Shown piece after piece: positions 15,493-22,910 of a stretch of DNA of 64,000 bases. A model generated the notes under the pieces. The model worked only from the letters and a program-made list of their open reading frames with translations. It had not been told where the DNA came from and searched no databases. Position numbers and translations under genes: made by a program. Each line of letters opens with the position of its first letter. Position 1 is the first letter of the stretch. The DNA lies in contig DHUU01000008.1 of the NCBI GenBank assembly GCA_002409325.1, positions 1 to 64,000 of the forward strand. The letters are read 5' to 3'. This DNA comes from Bacteroidales bacterium UBA5226. GTDB taxonomy: Bacteria > Bacteroidota > Bacteroidia > Bacteroidales > UBA932.

Positions 15493-18455
15493 TGTGCTTC
15501 TTCCTCACATTTTTTGATACGCAGTGTGATAATCTGGGCTATATCGTCCGGCTCTGAAGCTTTATAGCCTTTCTGTACGCTTTCGTAGGTAGCCCTGGCC
15601 TGTGTCCATTCCCCCCTTCCTGCAAAAATGTCCCCCAAAAGAATGAAAGCACGAGCTACCCAGTACTCCTGGGGAGTTTCAGTATCGGCAAAATTGTATA
15701 TCATGGTCTCGGCTTTGTCAAAATCCCCGGAATCGAAAGCGTCCTTGCATAGCAGATAGTAGGCTTCGGCCCCTATGGCCGTATGGTGCCCGCGTGAAAG
15801 TTCTTCCAGCAGGAGCAGCGCTTCCGTTCTTTCACCCAAAGCCAGGTGGCTCTGGGCTTTGACATATTTTGCCGAAACATAAACAGTGTTGTCAAAAGAT
15901 TTGTTTTCCAGTACTTTATTAGATTGCACAACGGCATTTCTGTATTGCTTGTTTTTATAGAAAGACCACATCAATCCCTTCAGGGCGTCAAGGCGGTTGT
16001 TCTCTATCTGAGCGATATCATACAGGCTCGTATAGGCATCTACCGCATTGGCGTATTGTTCCAGGTCATACTGGATTACCGCGTAATTGCGGGTGGCAAG
16101 TTCGGTGAAAGATCCTGAGGGTTTTTTCATGACCACCAGGTAGGCATCGGCAGCCAGCTGTATTTTTCCCAGTTTTGAATAACACTCGCCCAGATAAAAA
16201 TGAGCTGCCGGGATTTTTACACTTTGCGGGTACTGGCTGATGAAGTTGTTCAGGGCAGTAACTGCAGCTGCCGGTGAATTGTTCAGGAACAGCTGCTCGG
16301 CCGAGGTGAAAACCATTATTTCCTTTTCATCGGGGCTTTTACCCGAATCAATCCCCAGGGTTTCCAGGTAATCGAAAAATCCCTGAGAGTCGTTCCGTGC
16401 CATGTAAACGTTTTCTATCCCGGCCAGTGCGTTGGCTGCATCGGGCGAATCGGGATACCGGCGGAGTACTTCCTTGTAATAATTAAGAGCCGCATCGGGA
16501 TTCTGCATATTGATCCTGATAAGTCCCAGTTCTACCAATGCCTTGGCGTGGAAGGCGCTGTGTGATGCAAACGAAAGGATGGTATTGAACCTCTCTTCCG
16601 CTTTTTCGTATTGGTTTGTCTGGACATAAGTCCTGCCCTGTTCAAAAAGGGCTGATGAAAAGAAAGAGGATGTGGGGTACTCTTCCATCAGACGGTCGAG
16701 TGTTATGATTTTTTCTGTTTCGCGGTTCAACACACCCTGGGCCATGGCTATCTGAAAAAGCGCATAATCGGGAGCGGTTGTTTTGTAGTCCAGTGCATGC
16801 TGGTATTCCCCGGTAGCTTCCTGGTGCTGGTATTGGGCAAAGGCACAGTCCCCCAGCCTGAGGTAAGTATCTGCCGCCAGGCTCCTGTCGCTCGTTCCCA
16901 GCCGCAGGTATCTTTTGAACCAATCGGCAGCGTTCTGATAATCCTTCATTTTGAAATAGGCATAGCCAATATTGTAATGGCTGGTGCGGTATTTTTCAGG
17001 ATTGGAGAACGATCCGCTCTCTCTGATGAATTGTTTCCAGATGTTGATGGCATTGTTGAACTTGTTGCTTCGGTACAAACATTCTGCTATCCAGTAAGGT
17101 TCCTGTGCCAGTGAAAAATATTTTTCCGCATCCCGGAAAGAGCCGGTCTGGTACAACTGGATGCCTCGCAGGAAAGCGGCCTTTTTCAGATCCCGGCTGT
17201 TGTCAGGAGTGGGGTTTTTCAATGTTTGCAGCGCTTCAACAGCCGAGGCATAATCCTGGTTAATAAAATAATTAGCTGCAATATATGTCTGGATTTCGTC
17301 CAGTTTTGGAGAATCCGGGTATGCTTTCCTGTATAAGGACAAGACTCCAATGTCCCCGTGCAGGTCAAAGGACAGCTTGGCGTAGTTGTAGAAGGCATCT
17401 TCCCGGATGACCGGGTCGTAAGGCATGGCACTGGCTCTTTTAAAGGACTCTATGGCATCTACCTTGTTCCGCAGCCGTATGTAGGATTCTCCCAGGTAGT
17501 ACAGGGCGTTCTGGCCCAGGCTGTCCTGCCTTTCTCCCACTATGGCCAGTTCTTCTGCTGACCGCAGGTAATCACCCAATTTGAAATACAGGATCCCGGA
17601 AAAATACCGGTCTGTCAATGTCAGGGTGCTTGCATCCTTCAGGTAATCATCAAAGAAACTGCGCGCCTCTACAGTCCGGTCCAGGGCAAAATATGCTTCT
17701 GACAAGGTTTTTGCCAGGGTGGTCCTCAGCGAAGGATCGGCGTCCTTGTAGACAGGTACACCTGTCTGGATTACACGCTCATATTGTTTCAGATATAATA
17801 ATGCCTGGAGCAGGTACGCCGAGGATAGGGAAGCATACTGGGGCACTTCACTGAGCGGTTCCAGCAAAGGGACAGCCTGCTCAAAACGCCCTTCAGAGTA
17901 TTGAATGTACCCCCGGTAATATCTTGAGGCCCATTTATATGAATCACCCTTTGGATAATTTTCTGTTTCCAGGAACAGGGCAGCGGCATTTTCAGTATCG
18001 CCGCACTGCATGGCTGCATATCCTTTTCTAAATGTGTAGGCGGCGCGTTCCTTTAAAGGAAGACGGCCAATTTTTACTTTCCCGTAGGCTGCCATCGCTT
18101 TGCTAAACAGGTTGCGGGATGAATAGAGGTTCCCCAAATTAAAATAAACCTGGTTTTTAAGCGGGGCCGAAGGGTACTCTTGCTCCCAGTGGGCAACCCG
18201 TTTTTCCACCGCCTGATCCTCCAGTGCAATTTCACAAAGAAGCCTGTATGAAGCAGACAGGGAAACATGTCCGGCAGAATTGTCTTTTTCCAGTCTTCCA
18301 AACAGTTCGCTTGCGCTCCAGTATTGTTCCTGCCTGTAGAGTTCAACGGCTCTGGCAAACAGATCATCACCGGCACGTTGCGGCTCCTGTCCGTAGATAG
18401 AGGTGGTGATCAGGAGTATAACAGCGGGGAAAAATAAACGCAACCAGTGTGTCAT
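15489..18455 (-). CDS. Large secreted TPR-repeat protein
   Basis: 988 residues from the ATG at 18455. I reject the in-frame start at 18479 because the -7 box at 18477-18484 overlaps it. A signal peptide (about 1-23, ending I-Y-G-Q) precedes tandem tetratricopeptide repeats over nearly the full length, for example A-Y-F-K-M-K-D-Y-Q-N-A-A-D-W-F-K-R-Y and the related units around it. The repeats resemble those of YbgF/BamD-type envelope proteins. It probably acts as a periplasmic or outer-membrane-associated scaffold. Coupled translation with the barrel gene at 13858 suggests a stable pair. Confidence 0.88.
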   Translation of the reverse strand: MTHWLRLFFPAVILLITTSIYGQEPQRAGDDLFARAVELYRQEQYWSASELFGRLEKDNSAGHVSLSASYRLLCEIALEDQAVEKRVAHWEQEYPSAPLKNQVYFNLGNLYSSRNLFSKAMAAYGKVKIGRLPLKERAAYTFRKGYAAMQCGDTENAAALFLETENYPKGDSYKWASRYYRGYIQYSEGRFEQAVPLLEPLSEVPQYASLSSAYLLQALLYLKQYERVIQTGVPVYKDADPSLRTTLAKTLSEAYFALDRTVEARSFFDDYLKDASTLTLTDRYFSGILYFKLGDYLRSAEELAIVGERQDSLGQNALYYLGESYIRLRNKVDAIESFKRASAMPYDPVIREDAFYNYAKLSFDLHGDIGVLSLYRKAYPDSPKLDEIQTYIAANYFINQDYASAVEALQTLKNPTPDNSRDLKKAAFLRGIQLYQTGSFRDAEKYFSLAQEPYWIAECLYRSNKFNNAINIWKQFIRESGSFSNPEKYRTSHYNIGYAYFKMKDYQNAADWFKRYLRLGTSDRSLAADTYLRLGDCAFAQYQHQEATGEYQHALDYKTTAPDYALFQIAMAQGVLNRETEKIITLDRLMEEYPTSSFFSSALFEQGRTYVQTNQYEKAEERFNTILSFASHSAFHAKALVELGLIRINMQNPDAALNYYKEVLRRYPDSPDAANALAGIENVYMARNDSQGFFDYLETLGIDSGKSPDEKEIMVFTSAEQLFLNNSPAAAVTALNNFISQYPQSVKIPAAHFYLGECYSKLGKIQLAADAYLVVMKKPSGSFTELATRNYAVIQYDLEQYANAVDAYTSLYDIAQIENNRLDALKGLMWSFYKNKQYRNAVVQSNKVLENKSFDNTVYVSAKYVKAQSHLALGERTEALLLLEELSRGHHTAIGAEAYYLLCKDAFDSGDFDKAETMIYNFADTETPQEYWVARAFILLGDIFAGRGEWTQARATYESVQKGYKASEPDDIAQIITLRIKKCEEEAQ

Positions 18456-18476
18456 GTGTGAAACGGGATTATATGG

Positions 18477-18484
18477 CAAATATA
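18477..18484 (-). promoter_or_regulatory. -7 box for the TPR/barrel pair
   Basis: TATATTTG on the reverse strand, 21 bases before ATG 18455. It lies between the xerD stop and the TPR gene and decides the start of the latter. Confidence 0.6.
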
Positions 18485-18509
18485 CTGTTTTTCAAGAATC
18501 ATACCGAAA

Positions 18510-19442
18510 TTATGGCCGTGGATGATGGCTCAGGACCGTTTGCTGCCAGAAAGCCGTGTCCAGATGTGTGTAGATTTCTGTGGTTAGTATACTGCTGTGC
18601 CCCAGCATTTCCTGAACCACACGCAGGTCAGCCCCGTTTTCAATCAGGTGGGTGGCAAAGGAGTGACGGAAGGTATGAGGTGAAATGGTCTTTTTCAGTC
18701 CGGCTTTTTCTGCCTGGTGACGGACCATCAGAAACACCATGTTGCGCGAAAGCGGCCTGCCGTAATGGTTCAGGAACACATAGTCTTCATGGGCGGAACG
18801 AATATTGAGTGAATTTCTCCAGGGATAGTACAGTTCCAGTGCTTTGAGCGCATGAGATCCTATGGGGACCAGCCGTTGCTTGTCTCCCTTGCCCAGTACG
18901 CGGATAAAACCCTGTTTTGGAAACATCTGGGAAAATTTCAGTTCTGTAAGTTCACTTACACGCAGGCCGCATCCGTAGAGCACTTCAACAATGGCTTTGT
19001 TACGGTGTCCTTCCGGGATGCTCAGATCAAACGATTCCAGCAGTATTTCAATTTCTCGGACCGAAAGGACAACAGGCAGGTGTCTGCCCGTTTTCGGGGT
19101 GTCTATAGAAGAACAGGGATTGGAAGCTATGCGTTTCTCCATGGTAAGGAAGCGAAAAAAAGCATTAAGCCCCGACAGGATCCTTGCCTGGGTTCTGGCA
19201 GAAGATCCCGACCTGGTTACCTCGGCAAGAAAGGTTTCTATATGCTTTGCGGTGATATCGGAAAGCCGTAGCAGTGCTGCCTGTTCAGGAGCGTATGCCT
19301 TCAACTGTTTCAGGAAGCGAGTTATGTCCTGAAGGTATGCCTTCCTCGTATTTTCGGACAGGGACCGTTCAAGACGCAGGTACATCAGGAAATCACTGGT
19401 AGCTTCTGTCCATTCCCGGTCCATTCCGGTTACCGGTTTCAT
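18510..19442 (-). CDS. xerD: Tyrosine recombinase, XerD/XerC type
   Basis: 310 residues from ATG 19442, which overlaps the nth stop. A longer frame begins at 19547 but lies inside nth. Xer recombinases resolve chromosome dimers at dif. Seen: N-terminal SAM-like DNA-binding domain (about 5-95), then the catalytic residues R (G-L-R-V-S-E-L), K (G-K-G-D-K-Q-R), H-x-x-R (H-T-F-R-H-S-F-A-T-H-L), H (L-G-H-S-S) and the Tyr nucleophile (T-x-I-Y-T-H). Length and compact form fit a housekeeping Xer, not a phage integrase. XerD rather than XerC is a guess. Confidence 0.9.
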   Translation of the reverse strand: MKPVTGMDREWTEATSDFLMYLRLERSLSENTRKAYLQDITRFLKQLKAYAPEQAALLRLSDITAKHIETFLAEVTRSGSSARTQARILSGLNAFFRFLTMEKRIASNPCSSIDTPKTGRHLPVVLSVREIEILLESFDLSIPEGHRNKAIVEVLYGCGLRVSELTELKFSQMFPKQGFIRVLGKGDKQRLVPIGSHALKALELYYPWRNSLNIRSAHEDYVFLNHYGRPLSRNMVFLMVRHQAEKAGLKKTISPHTFRHSFATHLIENGADLRVVQEMLGHSSILTTEIYTHLDTAFWQQTVLSHHPRP

Positions 19443-20080
19443 TGCGGGTGTTGTTTTTTGTACGTGTCGCACCAGGGAGAAAGACCACAAGAAGTGCATC
19501 TGGGCTTTCTGGCAGTGCATACGTACCTTCCGTGAAGGATCAGCCAATGGTGAGCCCTTGCCCTGAGCTCAGGCGGGAAATGATGGTTCAGGTCGTATTC
19601 CACAAACAAAGGGGTTTTTCCCTCTGACAATCCCAGCCTGCGGGAAATCCGGAATACGTGAGTATCTACGGCTATAACCTCCTTACCAAAGGCAACAGAT
19701 GCGATCACATGGGCAGTTTTTCTGCCTACACCCGGCAATTTCTGAAGCTCCGCGGGATCGGAAGGTATTTTCCCGTCATAGAGTTCCATGACACTGCGGG
19801 CCATTCCGGCCAGGTGTTGTGCCTTGTTGTTGGGATAGGTTATGGAGCGGATAAAAGGAAAAATATCTTCCGCTCTTGCGGCTGCCATGTCTTCTACTGA
19901 TGGGAAGCGCTCCAGCAGGGCTGGGGTGGTCATATTTACACGCTGGTCTGTGCATTGTGCCGATAGGATCACGGCCACCATCAGGCTGTAGGGATCTCTG
20001 TATTGCAGCTCCGATCTTGGATCCTCCATATGGGTACTGAACCAGGAGATGATGTTCTGAACTTCCTGCTTCTTTTTCAT
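19439..20080 (-). CDS. nth: Endonuclease III
   Basis: 213 residues. Removes oxidised pyrimidines and nicks the abasic site. Helix-hairpin-helix L-P-G-V-G-R-K-T-A with catalytic Lys, V-D-T-H-V-F-R with catalytic Asp, and a C-terminal 4Fe-4S loop C-x6-C-x2-C-x5-C are all seen. Full length for the family. Its ATG overlaps the ftsE stop (ATGA) and its stop overlaps xerD, so ftsE-nth-xerD are translationally coupled. Confidence 0.95.
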   Translation of the reverse strand: MKKKQEVQNIISWFSTHMEDPRSELQYRDPYSLMVAVILSAQCTDQRVNMTTPALLERFPSVEDMAAARAEDIFPFIRSITYPNNKAQHLAGMARSVMELYDGKIPSDPAELQKLPGVGRKTAHVIASVAFGKEVIAVDTHVFRISRRLGLSEGKTPLFVEYDLNHHFPPELRARAHHWLILHGRYVCTARKPRCTSCGLSPWCDTYKKQHPQ

Positions 20081-20784
20081 GATTCCATAAAACCTGAAAG
20101 GTCAATTTCACGGCGATCGGCAACCTGGGTGCATTTACCGGCCTCACACCGGAATATCAGGCCAGGATAACGTTGCAGCAGGCTCAGGTTGTGCGTTACC
20201 ACCATCATAGCAGGCTGCTGCTTTTCATGGATTTCCATGAACAATTGCATGATTTCATGTTGAGTGTCACTGTCCAGGTTTCCGGTGGGTTCATCGGCAA
20301 GAACGATTTCCGGATTGTTGAGTATTGCACGGGCTATGGCTACGCGTTGTTGTTCCCCGCCGGAGAGCTGGTGCGGCATCTTGTGTTTTTTATGCAGCAT
20401 ACCCACGCTTTCCAGTGCCTGTTCTATACGTTGCTGCATCTCCTTTTTATTTTTCCATCCGGTAGACCGGAGAACGAATTCCAGGTTGTCATAGGCAGTA
20501 CGATCCTGGAGCAGCTGGAAGTCCTGAAAAACGACACCAATTTTTCTTCTTAAATAAGGTATCTGTCTTCTTTTCAATTTCACAAGGTTGAAACCGGCTA
20601 CTTCTGCTTCTCCGTTTTTCAGAGGGAATTCGCCTATCAGTGTTTTGATTAACGATGTTTTTCCTGTTCCCACCCGGCCTACCAGGTAGATGAAATCTCC
20701 TTTTTCAAGGGTCAGATCAACTCCCTGCAAGATCAGGTTAGAGTCCTTTATCACATCTACTCCCGAAAGCCTTATGATAGCCAT
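20077..20784 (-). CDS. ftsE: Cell-division ATP-binding protein FtsE
   Basis: 235 residues from ATG 20784; an earlier in-frame start at 20802 is excluded by the -7 box at 20800-20807. FtsE with FtsX activates septal peptidoglycan hydrolases. Seen: Walker A G-R-V-G-T-G-K-T-S, signature L-S-G-G-E-Q-Q-R, Walker B I-V-L-A-D-E-P-T-G and the FtsE/LolD-like E-P-T-G-N-L-D. FtsX is not in the window. A LolD-type ATPase is the alternative; the short length and Q-D-F-Q-L-L segment favour FtsE. Confidence 0.85.
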   Translation of the reverse strand: MAIIRLSGVDVIKDSNLILQGVDLTLEKGDFIYLVGRVGTGKTSLIKTLIGEFPLKNGEAEVAGFNLVKLKRRQIPYLRRKIGVVFQDFQLLQDRTAYDNLEFVLRSTGWKNKKEMQQRIEQALESVGMLHKKHKMPHQLSGGEQQRVAIARAILNNPEIVLADEPTGNLDSDTQHEIMQLFMEIHEKQQPAMMVVTHNLSLLQRYPGLIFRCEAGKCTQVADRREIDLSGFMES

Positions 20785-20799
20785 TATGCTCTTTTTATA

Positions 20800-20807
20800 C
20801 AAAGATA
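20800..20807 (-). promoter_or_regulatory. -7 box for ftsE-nth-xerD
   Basis: TATCTTTG on the reverse strand, 15 bases before ATG 20784. Confidence 0.6.
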
Positions 20808-20844
20808 GTAAAAGGGCACAGTTGGTATAAAAAGTGAATTTTTT

Positions 20845-20875
20845 TTTGGAATATTAAAAATGATGTTTACATTTG
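20845..20875 (+). promoter_or_regulatory. Exact Bacteroidota promoter of the Ytr-like operon
   Basis: TTTG (20845-20848), 19 bases, then TACATTTG (20868-20875): an exact match to TTTG-N19-TANNTTTG. The expected transcription start, about 20882, falls inside the palindrome at 20877-20900. Confidence 0.85.
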
Positions 20876-20876
20876 C

Positions 20877-20900
20877 AGTGTACTAATATACTAATACACT
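20877..20900 (+). promoter_or_regulatory. Probable operator for the YtrA/GntR regulator
   Basis: Interrupted palindrome with perfect outer arms AGTGTA and TACACT and an inner repeated CTAATA. It covers the transcription start and ends 5 bases before the ATG at 20906, so a bound protein would block transcription. The third gene of the operon encodes a YtrA-type regulator, a family known to repress its own ABC-transporter operon through dyads of this general form. Confidence 0.75.
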
Positions 20901-20905
20901 AAAAA

Positions 20906-21742
20906 ATGATTCAAATCAAAAACCTATCTTTCAGTTATTCAAAGAATAACGTATTCCGTGACCTGTCCCTTTCATTGTCTAGAGGCAACATATACGGCCT
21001 GTTGGGACAAAATGGCGTAGGGAAGACCACATTGCTAAAATTAATGTCCGGTTTACTCAGAAGCGAGCAGGAGTCTTGCATAGTTGACGGCTATCATCCG
21101 TATAAACGTCTGCCCGCTTTTCTTCAGGATATTTATTATCTGCCTGAAGAACCAGCCTGCCCCCAGGGAACGGTTGCCCGGTTTGCAGAGAACAACGGAT
21201 CATTTTACCCAACTTTTGACAAAGATTTTTTTTATGAATTACTGGACCGTTTTGAGGTGCAACCGGAAAAACGATTCAGAGACCTTTCTGCAGGTCAGCA
21301 GAAAAAAGCGTATGTTTCTTATGCCCTTTCTCTAAACACCAGGATCTTACTTCTGGACGAACCCAGCAACGGGATGGATATTCCTTCAAAGACAATTTTT
21401 CGCAGTATCGTTGCCGGCCAGATAAACGAGGAACGCCTGCTTGTCATTTCAACACACCAGGTCCGGGATCTTGAAAATCTGATAGATCCTATCATAATTC
21501 TCGATCGTAAGGATGTTCTGCTGCATGCCTCCATTGAGGAAATCGCCCAAAAAGTATGTTTCATCAATTCTGTCGAGAAGCAGAAAGACGCACTCTATTG
21601 TGAAGAAACCCCGCTGGGGTTTTCTATGGTCAGGGAAAATACGGCCGGTCTTGACACAAAAGTTAATCTGGAGACTTTATTTAATGCCGTTTTAATACAG
21701 AAAGAATGGTTTAAGGAACAATTTAACACGATGACATTATGA
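20906..21742 (+). CDS. ABC transporter ATP-binding protein, Ytr-like
   Basis: 278 residues. Walker A L-L-G-Q-N-G-V-G-K-T-T-L-L (about 32-44), signature L-S-A-G-Q-Q-K-K and Walker B I-L-L-L-D-E-P-S-N-G-M-D are intact, so it should hydrolyse ATP. The C-terminal 70 residues are an extra domain typical of exporters linked to YtrA-type regulators. The stop overlaps the permease start (ATGA). Such systems in Firmicutes respond to cell-wall antibiotics; the substrate here is unknown. Confidence 0.9.
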   Translation: MIQIKNLSFSYSKNNVFRDLSLSLSRGNIYGLLGQNGVGKTTLLKLMSGLLRSEQESCIVDGYHPYKRLPAFLQDIYYLPEEPACPQGTVARFAENNGSFYPTFDKDFFYELLDRFEVQPEKRFRDLSAGQQKKAYVSYALSLNTRILLLDEPSNGMDIPSKTIFRSIVAGQINEERLLVISTHQVRDLENLIDPIIILDRKDVLLHASIEEIAQKVCFINSVEKQKDALYCEETPLGFSMVRENTAGLDTKVNLETLFNAVLIQKEWFKEQFNTMTL

Positions 21743-22545
21743 GCAACCTGTTTAATATAAAACGCTTTCAGGCATTTGTATATAAGGAATTCCGGGAATT
21801 ACCGGGAAAATACGGTCTGACCATTATTGGTATGATAGGGTGGTATTTATTATTGCTTCTGCTTATGATGATGCTCGGATCCTCTGTCTCTCCGTTTACA
21901 AGGATGACTATGATTATGGTCTTGGTTACGATAACCATCGTTGTAGCCCCGTCCAAACTGCACGGATACGTAAATCACACCAAGAAAGGATTGGGTTATG
22001 TAATGTTGCCTGTTTCTGCCCTGGAGAAAACCCTCAGCATGTTTGTCATTAATTTTATCTGTACTACTATACTTGTTGTGGCCGGGCTTTTTGTGTCAGA
22101 TATGCTGCTATACCTGATTATACCTTCCCGTATGGGGGAATTTCTGCTGAACGATACGACAGCACTGCTTTTGGGAGCAGAGCTTTTTGACCTGTTTTTT
22201 TTACAGTCAATTTTCATTCTTGGAAATATGGTTTTCAAAAGGCAGAAAGTTGTCAGAACATTTACCAGCCTTATAGGAATTGTCTTCATTATTGGTCTGT
22301 TTATGCTTCTTGTGTTCCGTATCATTGGATTGGAAAACATAGAAAAATTTGCCAACACCATTCTGGCTGAACTACCCAAAGATATCGACGACTGGAACGC
22401 ACTCAGCTATAAAATTTACATCAGCACGTACTGGCAAATCCCCATTATCAGGAACATAATCATTATAACATATTCTGTTTACGGGTTGATCACGGCCGCA
22501 TGCTGGGCCGGTGTATACCGTCTTATTAAAACCACAAAATATTGA
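21739..22545 (+). CDS. ABC transporter permease
   Basis: 268 residues with about six membrane helices (near 28-46, 55-72, 97-120, 140-165, 180-200 and 240-260). No motif names the substrate. It pairs with the ATPase before it by overlapping start and stop codons and is followed by the regulator gene after 5 bases. Confidence 0.85.
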   Translation: MSNLFNIKRFQAFVYKEFRELPGKYGLTIIGMIGWYLLLLLLMMMLGSSVSPFTRMTMIMVLVTITIVVAPSKLHGYVNHTKKGLGYVMLPVSALEKTLSMFVINFICTTILVVAGLFVSDMLLYLIIPSRMGEFLLNDTTALLLGAELFDLFFLQSIFILGNMVFKRQKVVRTFTSLIGIVFIIGLFMLLVFRIIGLENIEKFANTILAELPKDIDDWNALSYKIYISTYWQIPIIRNIIIITYSVYGLITAACWAGVYRLIKTTKY

Positions 22546-22550
22546 TTCTC

Positions 22551-22910
22551 ATGGAGTTTAAAGACAATCAGGCTATATATCTGCAAATTGCCGAATCTTT
22601 GTGCGAGAGAATTCTGAGCGGGAAGTGGAAGGCTGAGGAAAGGATTCCTTCTGTCAGGGAACTTGGGACAACGCTGGGAGTCAATCCCAATACGGTGGCC
22701 AGGACCTATGACTACTTGCAGCAAAAGGAAATCATATACAACAAAAGAGGCATTGGCTATTTTGTTGCACCGGGGGCAGGTCAGGTCATTCTGACAACCC
22801 TTAAGGAACAATTTTTACAGGAAGAACTTCCTGTGTTTTTCAAACGAATTGATCTGCTTTCAATACCTTTTAAAGAAATTCAGGACCATTATAACAAACT
22901 AATAAAATGA
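22551..22910 (+). CDS. GntR-family regulator, YtrA subfamily
   Basis: 119 residues from ATG 22551; a TTG at 22542 in the same frame is less likely. The N-terminal winged helix is clear: I-Y-L-Q-I-A-E-S-L, R-I-P-S-V-R-E-L-G-T-T-L-G-V-N-P-N-T-V-A-R-T-Y and G-I-G-Y-F-V. The C-terminus is only about 45 residues, the short effector-free form that defines YtrA proteins. It probably represses its own operon at 20877-20900. The stop overlaps the next ATG (ATGA at 22907). Confidence 0.9.
   Translation: MEFKDNQAIYLQIAESLCERILSGKWKAEERIPSVRELGTTLGVNPNTVARTYDYLQQKEIIYNKRGIGYFVAPGAGQVILTTLKEQFLQEELPVFFKRIDLLSIPFKEIQDHYNKLIK

Noticed and set aside
18449..18808. Forward frame of 119 codons near xerD
   Set aside because: Antisense to the C-terminal catalytic region of XerD, with no domain.
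18510..19442. Tyrosine recombinase as evidence for a mobile element
   Set aside because: It is a short, full-motif Xer-type protein coupled to nth and ftsE, so it is a chromosomal gene.
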